Below are positions 45,871 to 54,262 of a stretch of 64,000 nt of DNA, piece by piece. The notes beneath the pieces were generated by a model. That model was given only the letters and a program-made list of their open reading frames with translations, was not told the DNA's origin and ran no database searches. Positions within the stretch are counted from its first letter, which is position 1. Each line of letters begins with the position of its first letter. The translations under genes and the position numbers were made by a program. This DNA is from VRUE01 sp963720805. GTDB taxonomy: Bacteria; Actinomycetota; Thermoleophilia; Solirubrobacterales; 70-9. Location: contig CAVRGT010000003.1 in assembly GCA_963720805.1 (NCBI GenBank), forward strand, positions 141,872 to 205,871. Direction: 5' to 3'.

Positions 45871-47772
45871 TCAGCCGCCGCCCGCCCGCACCACGAAAGA
45901 ATTCTGATCCACATCCAACTCAATGGTGCCACGTCTGTCCGTTCGCAGCGTTTGCACTCGATGCCGGGCGAGCTCGGTCAAGGTGGCGGCGGTCGGGTGG
46001 CCATAGGGGTTGTCGGCGCCGACCGAGATCACGGCAAGGCGTGGAGTGATCCGATCGAGCAGGGCGCCGAGACCGGAGTCTTCGCTGCCGTGGTGCGCGA
46101 CCTTGAGGACATCCACCGGCCCGGGGTCGATCGGGACTTCCCCCGCCTCGGCGTCGGCGGTGAGCAGCATCGAAAACCGCCGCCAGCGAACGAGCATGAC
46201 GACGGCCTGGGTGTTGGGGTCCGTACCGCCCAGCGGCTTTTCGAGCAGCTCGGCCGGCGGCCAGAGGACGCTGAGCTGCAGGCGCCCGACCCGCAGCGAA
46301 TCGCCCGCCGCGACCCGCGCGGGGGCGGCGCCGGCGGCCGCGGCCGCACCTCGCAGGTGACGACCAAGTCGTGCGTAGAGCAGCCGGCCGATCGGGAAGT
46401 GCCGCTCGAACAGTTCCTCGATGCCGGCGGCGTGGTCGGACTGTTCGTGGGTGACGAAGGCGATGCCAAGTGAGTCGACGCCGACGCCGTGGAGCTCGGC
46501 GGCGAGGTCGTCACCGGGCGGTCCGCCGTCGATCAGTACCGGCGGCGCCGCGGCGGGCCGCAGCAGGATCGCGTCGCCCTGGCCGACATCGAGAACGTCG
46601 ATGCGCAAACCGGCGGCCGGAGGCGGCGGCTCGCCTCCTGCCGTCCCCAGATACAGCAGCGCGACCCCGACCAACAGGGCTAGCCCAACCGCCGCCGACC
46701 CCCAGCGACGGTGCAACGCTTTGCGGCTCTGAGGCGACTGCAAAACGTTGCACTCCGAAGCGGCTGGACCTCTCCCGCGGCGAAGCGCGGCGATGCGCCA
46801 CCGGCGCAGCAGCGCCGGGAGGGCGACCACCATCCCCGCCAGCGCCGCATAGGACCCGACCAGACCGCGAACTCCCAAATCCACTTCCAGGTAGGCCCAG
46901 CGGGGCTGCCCACACCAGCTCGCGACAGCGGCGATGTATGCGAGCAGGGGCGCGGCGATCGCGTTCGGCAGCGCCGCCGGGAAGCCGGGCATCTGGGCGC
47001 CGATCGAGGTCAGCATGCCGAGCCACATCGCCGGCGCCACCGCCGGCAGCGCCAGCAGGTTGGCGACGAGGCTCACGGTCGAGAACTGACCGAAGTGAAA
47101 GGCGATCAGCGGCGCGGTGGCCAAGGTCGCGGCAACCGTCACCGCCGTCCCCTCGGCAAGCGCGCCACGCGGCCCCCTCGATCCGAGCCGGCCCGCGATC
47201 GCCCTCCGCAGCGGCTGGGCGATCGCCAGGATGCCGAGTACGGCGGCGAAGCTGAGTTGCCAGCCGACGTCGGCGCCGATACGCGGATCGATCGCCAGGG
47301 TGAGGAGCGCGGCGACCACAAGGGCGAAAAGGCGCGAGGACCGGCGTCCGGCAAACGTCGCCAGCAGCGTGATCGTGCCCATCACGCCGGCCCGCACGAT
47401 CGACGGGCCGCCACCCGCAAGCGGGACGTAAACCGCGATCGCCGCGACGACCCAGAGCAGGCGGGTGCGCAACGGCATGCCGAGCAGCGCCAGCAGCGGC
47501 ATCGCCAACAGGGCGAGCAGCGCCACGTTCTGCCCGGAGACCGCCAGCAGGTGGCTGAGGCCGGAGCGGCGGAAGTCTTCGACCGTGGCCGGGTCGATCC
47601 GTTCGTCCTCGCCGAGGACGAAGCCACGCGCCAGTGCCGCCTCGCGGGCCGGCATGCCGGCGCCGAGGGCCCGCTCGGCGCGAGTGCGGATCTGCTCGCG
47701 ATGGCCGACGGCGAGGGCGACCACGAGGAGGATCCCGAGCACGATCACCGCGCTGGGTCGTCCACTCCGCAT
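45871..47772 (-). CDS. comEC: ComEC/Rec2-type DNA uptake channel with MBL domain
   Basis: ComEC moves single-stranded DNA across the membrane during transformation. The 633-residue protein has the competence domain (FRRSGLSHLLAVSGQNVALL, GGGPSIVRAGVMGTITLLA, helices to about 350) and a C-terminal metallo-beta-lactamase domain (IDVLDVGQGDAILLRP, THEQSDHAAGIEEL, VDVLKVAHHGSEDSGL). The N-terminal OB/DUF4131 region is very short or absent. The interdomain linker SECNVLQSPQSRKALHRRWG is encoded by a palindrome. The start is four bases after comEA. Confidence 0.93.
   Translation of the reverse strand: MRSGRPSAVIVLGILLVVALAVGHREQIRTRAERALGAGMPAREAALARGFVLGEDERIDPATVEDFRRSGLSHLLAVSGQNVALLALLAMPLLALLGMPLRTRLLWVVAAIAVYVPLAGGGPSIVRAGVMGTITLLATFAGRRSSRLFALVVAALLTLAIDPRIGADVGWQLSFAAVLGILAIAQPLRRAIAGRLGSRGPRGALAEGTAVTVAATLATAPLIAFHFGQFSTVSLVANLLALPAVAPAMWLGMLTSIGAQMPGFPAALPNAIAAPLLAYIAAVASWCGQPRWAYLEVDLGVRGLVGSYAALAGMVVALPALLRRWRIAALRRGRGPAASECNVLQSPQSRKALHRRWGSAAVGLALLVGVALLYLGTAGGEPPPPAAGLRIDVLDVGQGDAILLRPAAAPPVLIDGGPPGDDLAAELHGVGVDSLGIAFVTHEQSDHAAGIEELFERHFPIGRLLYARLGRHLRGAAAAAGAAPARVAAGDSLRVGRLQLSVLWPPAELLEKPLGGTDPNTQAVVMLVRWRRFSMLLTADAEAGEVPIDPGPVDVLKVAHHGSEDSGLGALLDRITPRLAVISVGADNPYGHPTAATLTELARHRVQTLRTDRRGTIELDVDQNSFVVRAGGG
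46711..46753. repeat. Palindrome inside comEC (interdomain linker)
   Basis: The 14-nt arms GTGCAACGCTTTGC and GCAAAACGTTGCAC (one mismatch) flank a 15-nt loop. The element is translated in-frame between the channel and MBL domains. It has lower GC than its surroundings. Confidence 0.75.
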
Positions 47773-47776
47773 CGGC

Positions 47777-48367
47777 TCAGGGCTGCAGCCGGGCGCGCAG
47801 CGACTCCATCGTCGCCGGCCCGATCCCGCTCACCTGATCGAGCTGGTCGATCGAGGAGAGGCCGCCGTGTTCGTCGCGGAAGTCGACGATGTCCTGCGCG
47901 GTCACCGGCCCGATGCCGTCGATCGTGTCGAGCTGCTCGACCGTCGCCGTACCGAGGCTGATCGGCCCTTCTTCGCCCGCACCGGCTCCGGCCGCGAGGG
48001 CGGCCCCGGCCGGCCCCCGCTTCGGCACCACCACCTGCTGTCCGTCGGCCAGGCGCGCGGCGAGGTTGATTGCTTCCAGCAAGGCCCCGCCGCTCGCTCC
48101 CCCCGCCCGCTCAACCGCGTCAGTCACCCGCGATCCCGCCGGCAGCCTGTAGACGCCCGGACGCGCGACCGCGCCGGTTACGTCAACGACGACATCGCCG
48201 TTCGAGCCGCCGCTGTGGACCGTGAATCCCCCACCGCTGCCCGATGAGTAGGACGAGCCGGCTTCACTGCTGCTGCCCTCCGCCCGGATCGCCCGCGCCC
48301 CGAGCAGCAGCAGAGCAACCGCGATCGCCCCGTAGACGGCTATCTGAGAGCGCGAGAGATCAGGCAT
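47777..48367 (-). CDS. comEA: ComEA-type DNA receptor (SLBB plus helix-hairpin-helix)
   Basis: ComEA binds incoming double-stranded DNA at the cell surface. The 196-residue protein has an N-terminal anchor (IAVYGAIAVALLLLGARA), a Ser/Gly linker, an SLBB domain (VVVDVTGAVARPGVYRLPAG) and tandem HhH motifs (VEQLDTIDGIGPVTAQDIVD and LDQVSGIGPATMESLRARL). With comEC it suggests natural competence machinery. Confidence 0.94.
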   Translation of the reverse strand: MPDLSRSQIAVYGAIAVALLLLGARAIRAEGSSSEAGSSYSSGSGGGFTVHSGGSNGDVVVDVTGAVARPGVYRLPAGSRVTDAVERAGGASGGALLEAINLAARLADGQQVVVPKRGPAGAALAAGAGAGEEGPISLGTATVEQLDTIDGIGPVTAQDIVDFRDEHGGLSSIDQLDQVSGIGPATMESLRARLQP

Positions 48368-48430
48368 GCGCTGGACCCTGAACGGTCCCGACGCACACGT
48401 GGCGCGCTATCTCACAAGAAATTCAAACGC

Positions 48431-48535
48431 GAATGAGCGGCGAGAGGCCAGCAGTTCAAGGACGCAGGAAGCGTGGCGTGCTCTGCACGCGAGCGACCGA
48501 GGACGCCGAAATGCGCCGCCTCTCGCCGCTCATTC
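48431..48535. repeat. Family D repeat, copy 2
   Basis: The outer arms GAATGAGCGGCGAGAGGC and complement are specific to this copy. The core GACGCAGGAAGCGTGGCGTG, CTCTGCACGCGAGCGACCGA, GGACGCCGAAATGCGCC is nearly identical to the copy at 20.4 kb. The right arm contains the TGA stop (minus strand) of the cupin gene. Confidence 0.88.
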
Positions 48536-48922
48536 CTCTTCGTCGTAGCCGGCGACCTCTGCGAGCTGGTCGCTGTAGAGCTCGGCCGCGGCAACCGGCG
48601 GTGACTGCACCGAGATGCAAGCGAACTCGGCGTCGCCGTTGTTGGCGATCGCGTGCTCGGTCGCCGGCGGCACCAGGATCAGGTCGCCCTCGGCAACCTG
48701 CTGGGTATCGCCCGCCACCGACATCGTGCCGGCGCCGCGGACGACCACATAGGCCTGCTCCGCCTGCTCATCGGAGCGCAACGTCTGCTCGACCCCGGCG
48801 GAAAGCTCGAGCCAGGTAACAGAGAGATTGCGCGAGCCGAGTTCGCCCGCGTCCATCAGCACGCGGGTGCGCAAACGATGCCATTCCTCGACCGAGGCCT
48901 CGGAGTGTCGCCTGACCAACAT
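48530..48922 (-). CDS. Cupin-domain protein
   Basis: The 130-residue single cupin shows EQAYVVVRGAGTMSVAGDTQ (motif 1 region, with Gln/Tyr in place of part of the His pair) and VAEGDLILVPPATEHAIANN (motif 2 with His). It is a small-molecule-binding or metal enzyme of unknown substrate. Its last codon and stop are provided by a family D repeat arm, giving the acidic end GYDEEE. Confidence 0.82.
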   Translation of the reverse strand: MLVRRHSEASVEEWHRLRTRVLMDAGELGSRNLSVTWLELSAGVEQTLRSDEQAEQAYVVVRGAGTMSVAGDTQQVAEGDLILVPPATEHAIANNGDAEFACISVQSPPVAAAELYSDQLAEVAGYDEEE

Positions 48923-48963
48923 CGGCGCTTTGTACCAGATAACCGGAGCGGAACCGTGACCGC

Positions 48964-51456
48964 TCAGCGAACCACGAGGTTGACCAGCTTGCCTGGGACG
49001 ACGATCTCCTTGACGACCTCTTTGCCGTCGAGGAAGCGAGCGACCTTCTCGCTGGCGTGGGCAATCCGCAGCAGCTCGTCCTTGGGAGCGTCCGCCGCGG
49101 CCTCGATGCGGTCGCGCAGCTTGCCGTTGACCTGGACCACCAGCGTCACCGTCTCGCTGCTGAGCAGGGCCGGGTCGGCCTCGGGCCAGGGCTGCTCCCA
49201 GACCCTGCCTTCCTCCAGCCGCTCCCAGATCTCTGCACCCAGATGCGGAGCAAAGGGGAAGATCAATGAGGCCGCCGTCGCCGCCGCGAAACGGACCGTG
49301 GCGGCGCCCTCAGGATCGCCGTAGAGGCCGTCCTTGAGCCGGTAGGCGTCGTTGACCAGCTCCATCACGGCGGCGATCACGGTGTTGAACTGGAAGCCGC
49401 GCTGGAAGTCGCGGGTCACCTTGTCGATCGCCCAGTGGGCCTTGGCCAGCAGCGCCCGGGCGTCGCCCTCGAGCTCAAGCGCGCTCACGTCCACCCCGGC
49501 CCCCCTGTCTCCGACCTCCTCGCAGAGGCGCCAGAGGCGGGAGAGGAAGCGGTTGACGCCCTCGACCCCCTCGTCGGCCCAGTCGGCGTCGCGCTCGGGC
49601 GGGCCCATGAAGCAGATGTAGGTGCGGGCGGTATCGGCGCCGTAGCGCTCGACGTACTCGGCAGGGCTGACCGTGTTGCCGCGCGACTTCGACATCTTCG
49701 CCCCGTCGCGGGTGATCATCCCCTGGGCGAAGAGGTTGGCGAATGGCTCCTGCACGTCGAGCACACCGACGTCGGCGAGCGCCTTGGTGAAGAAGCGCGC
49801 GTACATCAGGTGCAGGATCGCGTGCTCGACCCCGCCGATGTACTGGTCGACCGCCAGCCAGTGTTCGGCGGCGGCGCGGTCCCAGGGAGCCTCGGTGTTG
49901 CCCGGGTCGAGGTAGCGGATGAAGTACCAGGAGGAGTCGACGAAGGTGTCCATCGTGTCGGTCTCGCGACGGGCGGCGGCGCCGCATTTCGGGCACTCGG
50001 TCGCGACCCAGTCCTCGGCCGCCGCCAGCGGACTCTTGCCCTGCGGCGCGTAGTCGTCTATCTCCGGCAGCTCGACCGGCAGCTGCTCGTCGGGCACCGG
50101 CACCATCCCGCACTGATCGCAGTAGACGATCGGGATCGGCGCACCCCAGTAGCGCTGGCGCGAGACCAACCAGTCGCGCAGGCGGTAGTTGACGGCGTTC
50201 TCGCCGCGGCCCTCCTCGGCCAGCCAAGCGACGATCTCGGCGTAGGCGTCGCGATTGCCCTTGCCGTCGAAACGACCGGAGCCGGTCATCGGGCCGTCGC
50301 CCGGATAGGGCAGGCCCTCCTCGTCACTCGTGGTCTCGGGGTCCTCGCCCTCGATCACGCGGCGGATCGGCAGCTCGAAGGCTTTGGCGAAGGCGTAGTC
50401 GCGCTCGTCGTGGCCCGGCACCGCCATGATTGCGCCGGTGCCGTACTCCATCAGCACGTAGTCGGCGACGAACATCGGGATCTCCTCGCCGTTGACCGGG
50501 TTGACGACGCTGCGGCCGAGCGGCACGCCGGTCTTCTCGCGATCCTCGGCGCCGCGTTCCTCACTCGACTCGCGGGCGGAGCGGTCGACGTACTCGCGCA
50601 CCGCGGCCTCGGCCGGCGTGCCCGCGACGAGCCGCTCCAACTCGGGGTGCTCAGGGGCGAGGACGAAGAAGGTGGCGCCGAAGAGCGTGTCGGGGCGGGT
50701 GGTGAAGACGGGGAAGTCGACGCCGAGCTGCTCGCAGCGGAAGACGACCTCGGCACCCTCGGAGCGGCCGATCCAGTTGCGCTGCATCGTGATCACGTGC
50801 TCGGGCCAGGACTCGAGTTGCTCGAAGTCGGCGAGCAGGCGCTCGGCGTAATCGGTGGTCTTGAAGAACCACTGCTCGAGCTTGCGCTGCACGACCTCGG
50901 TGCCGCAGCGCTCGCAGCGGCCGTCGATGACCTGCTCGTTGGCGAGCACGGTGGCATCCTTGGGGCACCACTGCACAGGAGCCTCGGTGCGATAGGCGAG
51001 GCCGTGCTCGAGCAGGCGCAGGAAGATCCACTGGGTCCAGCGGTAGTACTCCGGGGTGTGGGTCGCCAGTTCGCGCGACCAGTCGATCGAGATGCCCCAC
51101 TCGCGGAACTGGCGCTGGAAGGAGGCAATCGAGCGCTCGGTGGCGACCCGCGGCGGCTCGCCGGTTTTGATCGCGTTGTTCTCCGCCGGCAGGCCGAAGG
51201 AGTCATAGCCCATCGGGTGAATCACCTCGAAGCCGTGGCGGCGGCGGAAGTGGGCGATCGCGTCGCCGACCGCGTAGCACTTGAGGTGACCTACGTGGGG
51301 TTCGCCCGAGGGGTAGGGCAGCATCTCCAGCACATATGACTTCGGCTTGGAGTCATCGAAGCCGGGCCCGCCGGGATTGGCGACCTCCCAGGTCTTCTCC
51401 TCGGCCCAAACCTGCTGCCACTTGCGCTCGATTGCCTTGGGGTCGTAGCCGCTCAT
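48964..51456 (-). CDS. leuS: Leucyl-tRNA synthetase
   Basis: LeuS charges tRNA-Leu. The 830-residue class I synthetase shows the HIGH-type motif YPSGEPHVGHLKCYAVGD near residue 50, the CP1 editing domain (VFTTRPDTLFGATFFVLAPE), zinc-like Cys pairs (ERCGTEV, YCDQCGMVPV, TECPKCGAAA) and KMSKS in DGAKMSKSRGNTVSP. The C-terminal anticodon-binding and linker domains are complete. ATG at 51456; no T-box fits in the short upstream gap. Confidence 0.97.
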   Translation of the reverse strand: MSGYDPKAIERKWQQVWAEEKTWEVANPGGPGFDDSKPKSYVLEMLPYPSGEPHVGHLKCYAVGDAIAHFRRRHGFEVIHPMGYDSFGLPAENNAIKTGEPPRVATERSIASFQRQFREWGISIDWSRELATHTPEYYRWTQWIFLRLLEHGLAYRTEAPVQWCPKDATVLANEQVIDGRCERCGTEVVQRKLEQWFFKTTDYAERLLADFEQLESWPEHVITMQRNWIGRSEGAEVVFRCEQLGVDFPVFTTRPDTLFGATFFVLAPEHPELERLVAGTPAEAAVREYVDRSARESSEERGAEDREKTGVPLGRSVVNPVNGEEIPMFVADYVLMEYGTGAIMAVPGHDERDYAFAKAFELPIRRVIEGEDPETTSDEEGLPYPGDGPMTGSGRFDGKGNRDAYAEIVAWLAEEGRGENAVNYRLRDWLVSRQRYWGAPIPIVYCDQCGMVPVPDEQLPVELPEIDDYAPQGKSPLAAAEDWVATECPKCGAAARRETDTMDTFVDSSWYFIRYLDPGNTEAPWDRAAAEHWLAVDQYIGGVEHAILHLMYARFFTKALADVGVLDVQEPFANLFAQGMITRDGAKMSKSRGNTVSPAEYVERYGADTARTYICFMGPPERDADWADEGVEGVNRFLSRLWRLCEEVGDRGAGVDVSALELEGDARALLAKAHWAIDKVTRDFQRGFQFNTVIAAVMELVNDAYRLKDGLYGDPEGAATVRFAAATAASLIFPFAPHLGAEIWERLEEGRVWEQPWPEADPALLSSETVTLVVQVNGKLRDRIEAAADAPKDELLRIAHASEKVARFLDGKEVVKEIVVPGKLVNLVVR

Positions 51457-51511
51457 CGGGCGCGATCTTACGAGTGGTCTGTGCCGAGGGTCGGGTGCCC
51501 CTGCCCTCGGC

Positions 51512-52219
51512 TCACACCGCGGGCGAGAGAGCTTCCAGGATGTGGGGCCAGAGATAGACCTCGATCGTGGCGGCTAGGACAAGCGCGGGGATGGCAATGA
51601 GCACCGTGACCAGGGTGGCGGCGAGCAGTTGGTTCCACTCGCCGCGGCGGCTGGCGATCAGCCAGGCCGCCAGGGGAAGAAAGAGTGCTGTCAACTCGAG
51701 CAGCGCGTGCGGGAGCACGCTGAGCAGCAGAGTCGCGATCGGGAGGTGCAGCTGGAAGGCGATCGTCGAGCCCTGAAAGCCAAGGTAGAGCGCCTGGGTC
51801 GAGAGCGAGAAGAGGGTGACGGCGCAGACGAAGAGGATCGCCAGCTCACCGGCCTTGACGTGGATCCATTGCGAGAAGCCCTTGCGCTGCGCCGCGGCGA
51901 TCGGCATCGAGGAACCGGCGATGAAACCGGCGATGCAGGCTGTGGCGTGCAGGGCGAGGACCAGCGAGTTGCGCCAGAGGATCGGCAGCAGATCTCCCGG
52001 CTCCGACGGTTCGGTCAGGCCCGGCAGGTGGATCGGCGTGATGTCGGGCGTGAGCAGCCCGGCGACGACCCATACCGCCCCGAGCAGCGCCAGCGCGATC
52101 GCCAGGCTGAGCGCCACCCAGGCGCGCAGAACCACCCAGTTGCGCTCGCTCCAGACGTCGAGCGCGGCGCGCGTGTCCTGCATGCCGTGCGAGAAGACAT
52201 GCTCGTTGGCGGTGCTCAT
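51512..52219 (-). CDS. SpoIIM-like integral membrane protein
   Basis: The 235-residue protein has five to six helices, with the family pattern ILWRNSLVLALHATACIAGF in helix 2 (Asn-Ser followed by His) and LLLSVLPHALLELTALFLPL (PHA/GLLE motif). This is the stage II sporulation M/DUF95 family, often found without sporulation. Function is unknown; it may be a channel or envelope factor. Confidence 0.8.
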   Translation of the reverse strand: MSTANEHVFSHGMQDTRAALDVWSERNWVVLRAWVALSLAIALALLGAVWVVAGLLTPDITPIHLPGLTEPSEPGDLLPILWRNSLVLALHATACIAGFIAGSSMPIAAAQRKGFSQWIHVKAGELAILFVCAVTLFSLSTQALYLGFQGSTIAFQLHLPIATLLLSVLPHALLELTALFLPLAAWLIASRRGEWNQLLAATLVTVLIAIPALVLAATIEVYLWPHILEALSPAV

Positions 52220-52246
52220 CGCTAGCTCATCGGCAATGCGGCGCGG

Positions 52247-52384
52247 CTATTTGAGGCCTGGGGGACAAAGTCGGGCCACAGGCCTGCCCCAGCGAGTCAC
52301 AAGCGTCTCTTCTCCAGCCTCCGCACGCCGCACGTATTGCGCGAGCTTGGCATAGAACTCGTCCATCCCCGCGGTCTGCTTCAA
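52247..52384 (-). CDS. Phd/YefM-like antitoxin domain, orphan
   Basis: A TTG at 52384 would start a 45-residue protein: LKQTAGMDEFYAKLAQYVRR, AEAGEETLVTRWGRPVARLC. The VRRAEAGEE..V.R.GRPVARL pattern is that of Phd-type antitoxins, in a short form. It is in the same frame as, and downstream of, the nuclease/tRNA reading frame, so it may be read either as a fusion or on its own. No toxin is adjacent; the next gene is the SpoIIM-like protein. Confidence 0.6.
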   Translation of the reverse strand: MKQTAGMDEFYAKLAQYVRRAEAGEETLVTRWGRPVARLCPPGLK

Positions 52385-52912
52385 GTCGGCAAAGCGATCC
52401 CGCTCGGGAAAGTTCAACACCCCGCCATCGGAAAGTGGAGCTGGAGGGATTCGAACCCTCGACCTACGCGCTGCCAGCGCGTCGCTCTTCCTCTGAGCTA
52501 CAGCCCCAAGCTCGTAATCGACTGCGAAGTTTATCGCGACACGCTGATTGTTCCTCGGCGGGGCAGTTCTCAATTGCACCATGTGACGGCCTACGACCAT
52601 CGAGGCCGGGAGGAGATAGCAACGGTCAAGGTCAGCGCAATAGGCCCCCAGGGCGTCGAGTTCGTCGGCCCGGTAGGTGCTCCTGATGTTGCCGCGACGA
52701 TTCGTCCGCGACCGCGCGACATGGATCTGGATGACCTCACCGTCATGTGCGGCCCACTTGCACTGGACCCTGAGCAGGCGCTCTCCGATCCCGAGCGCGA
52801 GGTCGAATGGCTCGTGCTCAGTCAGGGGCTTCAGAACCGAGAGGCCGAGTCGAGCCGCCTCGGTCGCGATCGCCAGCTCGGCGACATTGCCTTTGTGGTT
52901 TGGATTGTCCAC
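52247..52912 (-). CDS. PD-(D/E)XK endonuclease frame reading through tRNA-Ala into an antitoxin domain
   Basis: The N-terminal about 135 residues match the group-I-intron-associated PD-(D/E)XK endonuclease type: HKGNVAELAIATEAARLGL, EPFDLALGIGERLLRVQCKW (Asp37, Gln50-x-Lys52) and ADELDALGAYCADLDRCYLL. Residues about 136-160 (GAVAQRKSDALAARRSRVRI and PPAP) are the translation of tRNA-Ala. The frame then continues to the Phd-like segment. No stop separates these parts. Whether the full fusion is made, or the nuclease normally ends within the tRNA, cannot be decided here. It is a possible homing or mobile nuclease. Confidence 0.75.
   Translation of the reverse strand: MDNPNHKGNVAELAIATEAARLGLSVLKPLTEHEPFDLALGIGERLLRVQCKWAAHDGEVIQIHVARSRTNRRGNIRSTYRADELDALGAYCADLDRCYLLPASMVVGRHMVQLRTAPPRNNQRVAINFAVDYELGAVAQRKSDALAARRSRVRIPPAPLSDGGVLNFPERDRFADLKQTAGMDEFYAKLAQYVRRAEAGEETLVTRWGRPVARLCPPGLK
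52436..52507 (-). tRNA. tRNA-Ala (GGC)
   Basis: On the minus strand the cloverleaf reads acceptor GGGGCTG pairing with CAGCTCC, a D-arm from GCTC..GAGC, anticodon stem ACGCG/CGCGT with loop CTGGCAG (anticodon GGC), and T-arm GAGGG-TTCGAAT-CCCTC. The G3-U70 pair that identifies tRNA-Ala is present. CCA is not encoded. The gene lies wholly within a long same-strand reading frame. Confidence 0.96.
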
Positions 52913-52990
52913 GCCCGAGGATGATCAGGCTACGGACACCTCAATTCAAGGTTCAGGTGTGTCAAAACTGCTGCAAACCAGCAACAAGTC

Positions 52991-54181
52991 TCACACGCCG
53001 GGCCGCTCGACAACCCGAAAGGCGATCCCCGCTGCCTGCAGGCGCCCCAGCAGTGCATCGCCCATCGCCGTCGCGGTCGTCACCTGGCCGGAGGTCTCGG
53101 GCAGCTCGTCGAAGGCAAGGCAGAGGGCCGACTCCCCCAGCATCTTCGAGGTCTCGCCGTAGCCGGGATCGCCGCCGGTGACCTCGGATACCACTCGCTC
53201 CCCGCCGCCCTCGCCGACGAAGGTGACCTTGAAATTGCCCTTGGCGCGCGTCTCCTCGCTGGGCCCCTCACCCGGCGAGGGCATCGTCTTCAGCAGCAGC
53301 TTTCGGGTTGGGGGCAATTGCGCCAGGACCAGAGCCGCTCCGGCTCCGCCCGCGACAGCGGCAACCGAGCTCAGGTGCTTGGCGACGGCGTTGTGCCCGT
53401 AGCGAAAGTCCGGCCCATAGCGGTCGAGGGCGGCGGCCGAACGGCGCACGATCGAGCCGTCGATCGTCGGTAGCGGCACGACCCAGCCGCCGAGATCCGC
53501 GTCGCGGCGCAGGCGTGGCGCAGCGGAATGGACCTTGCGGTCCTTCGGCCGCGACTCGAGCCGCTGACGCTTCCGCGCCGCGCTCACCGTCTGGCGCGCC
53601 CGCGCCAGCCCGTTGATCGCCGAGTGGTAGGTGCCGCCGGAGAATTGCCCGCCCACCCGTGCGTAGCCGTTGAGGATCAGCGGCACGCCCTCGGGCAGCT
53701 GCTTGACCGTGAACCAGGCGCCGAGGTCGTGCGGGATCGAGTCGAAGCCACAGCAGTGCACCAGCCGCGCCCCGCTCGCACGGGCCTTCTCGTGGTAGCC
53801 AAGCCACATCCGATCGACGAACTCGGGCTCGCCGGTGAGGTCGACGTAGTCGGTCCCGGCCGCCGCACAGGCGGCGACCAGCGGCTCGCCGTAGAGCGCG
53901 TAGGGACCAACCGTGGTGATGACGACCTTGGCCGCCGCGGCGACCTTTGCCAGCGCGGGAGCGTCGGCGGCATCGGCGACCAGCAGGTCTGGCGCGGGAA
54001 CGCCCGGCCCGAGGAGGGACTCCAGAGAGGATCGAACCGCCTCCAGCTTGCCTCGGTTGCGACCGACGAGCGCCCAGCGCAGGCCCTCCGGCCCGTTCGC
54101 GGCGAGGTAGCGCGCCGTCAGTCCGCCGGTGAAACCAGTCGCCCCGAAGAGTGCCAAGTCGTATTGCCGCTCAGAGGCCAC
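52991..54181 (-). CDS. Saccharopine dehydrogenase-like trans-acting enoyl reductase
   Basis: The roughly 396-residue protein has an N-terminal Rossmann fold (DLALFGATGFTGGLTARYLA), VVITTVGPYALYGEPLVAAC, GTDYVDLTGEPEFVDRM and CCGFDSIPHDLGAWF. These match the saccharopine dehydrogenase NADP-binding family that includes the mycobacterial trans-acting enoyl reductase Rv2953. GTG at 54181 was chosen; longer extensions overlap the divergent helicase. Substrate is unknown, perhaps lipid or polyketide. Confidence 0.85.
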   Translation of the reverse strand: MASERQYDLALFGATGFTGGLTARYLAANGPEGLRWALVGRNRGKLEAVRSSLESLLGPGVPAPDLLVADAADAPALAKVAAAAKVVITTVGPYALYGEPLVAACAAAGTDYVDLTGEPEFVDRMWLGYHEKARASGARLVHCCGFDSIPHDLGAWFTVKQLPEGVPLILNGYARVGGQFSGGTYHSAINGLARARQTVSAARKRQRLESRPKDRKVHSAAPRLRRDADLGGWVVPLPTIDGSIVRRSAAALDRYGPDFRYGHNAVAKHLSSVAAVAGGAGAALVLAQLPPTRKLLLKTMPSPGEGPSEETRAKGNFKVTFVGEGGGERVVSEVTGGDPGYGETSKMLGESALCLAFDELPETSGQVTTATAMGDALLGRLQAAGIAFRVVERPGV

Positions 54182-54262
54182 GGCGCCATTCTGTCGTACC
54201 GTCACTCGCAAGCGTTGAGGCGGCCGTCCTCCGACCGTCGGCGACCCTATTGTGGCCCGCCC

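Noticed and set aside
51457..51511. T-box or leader upstream of leuS
   Set aside because: Only 55 bases separate leuS from the next gene, too short for a T-box.
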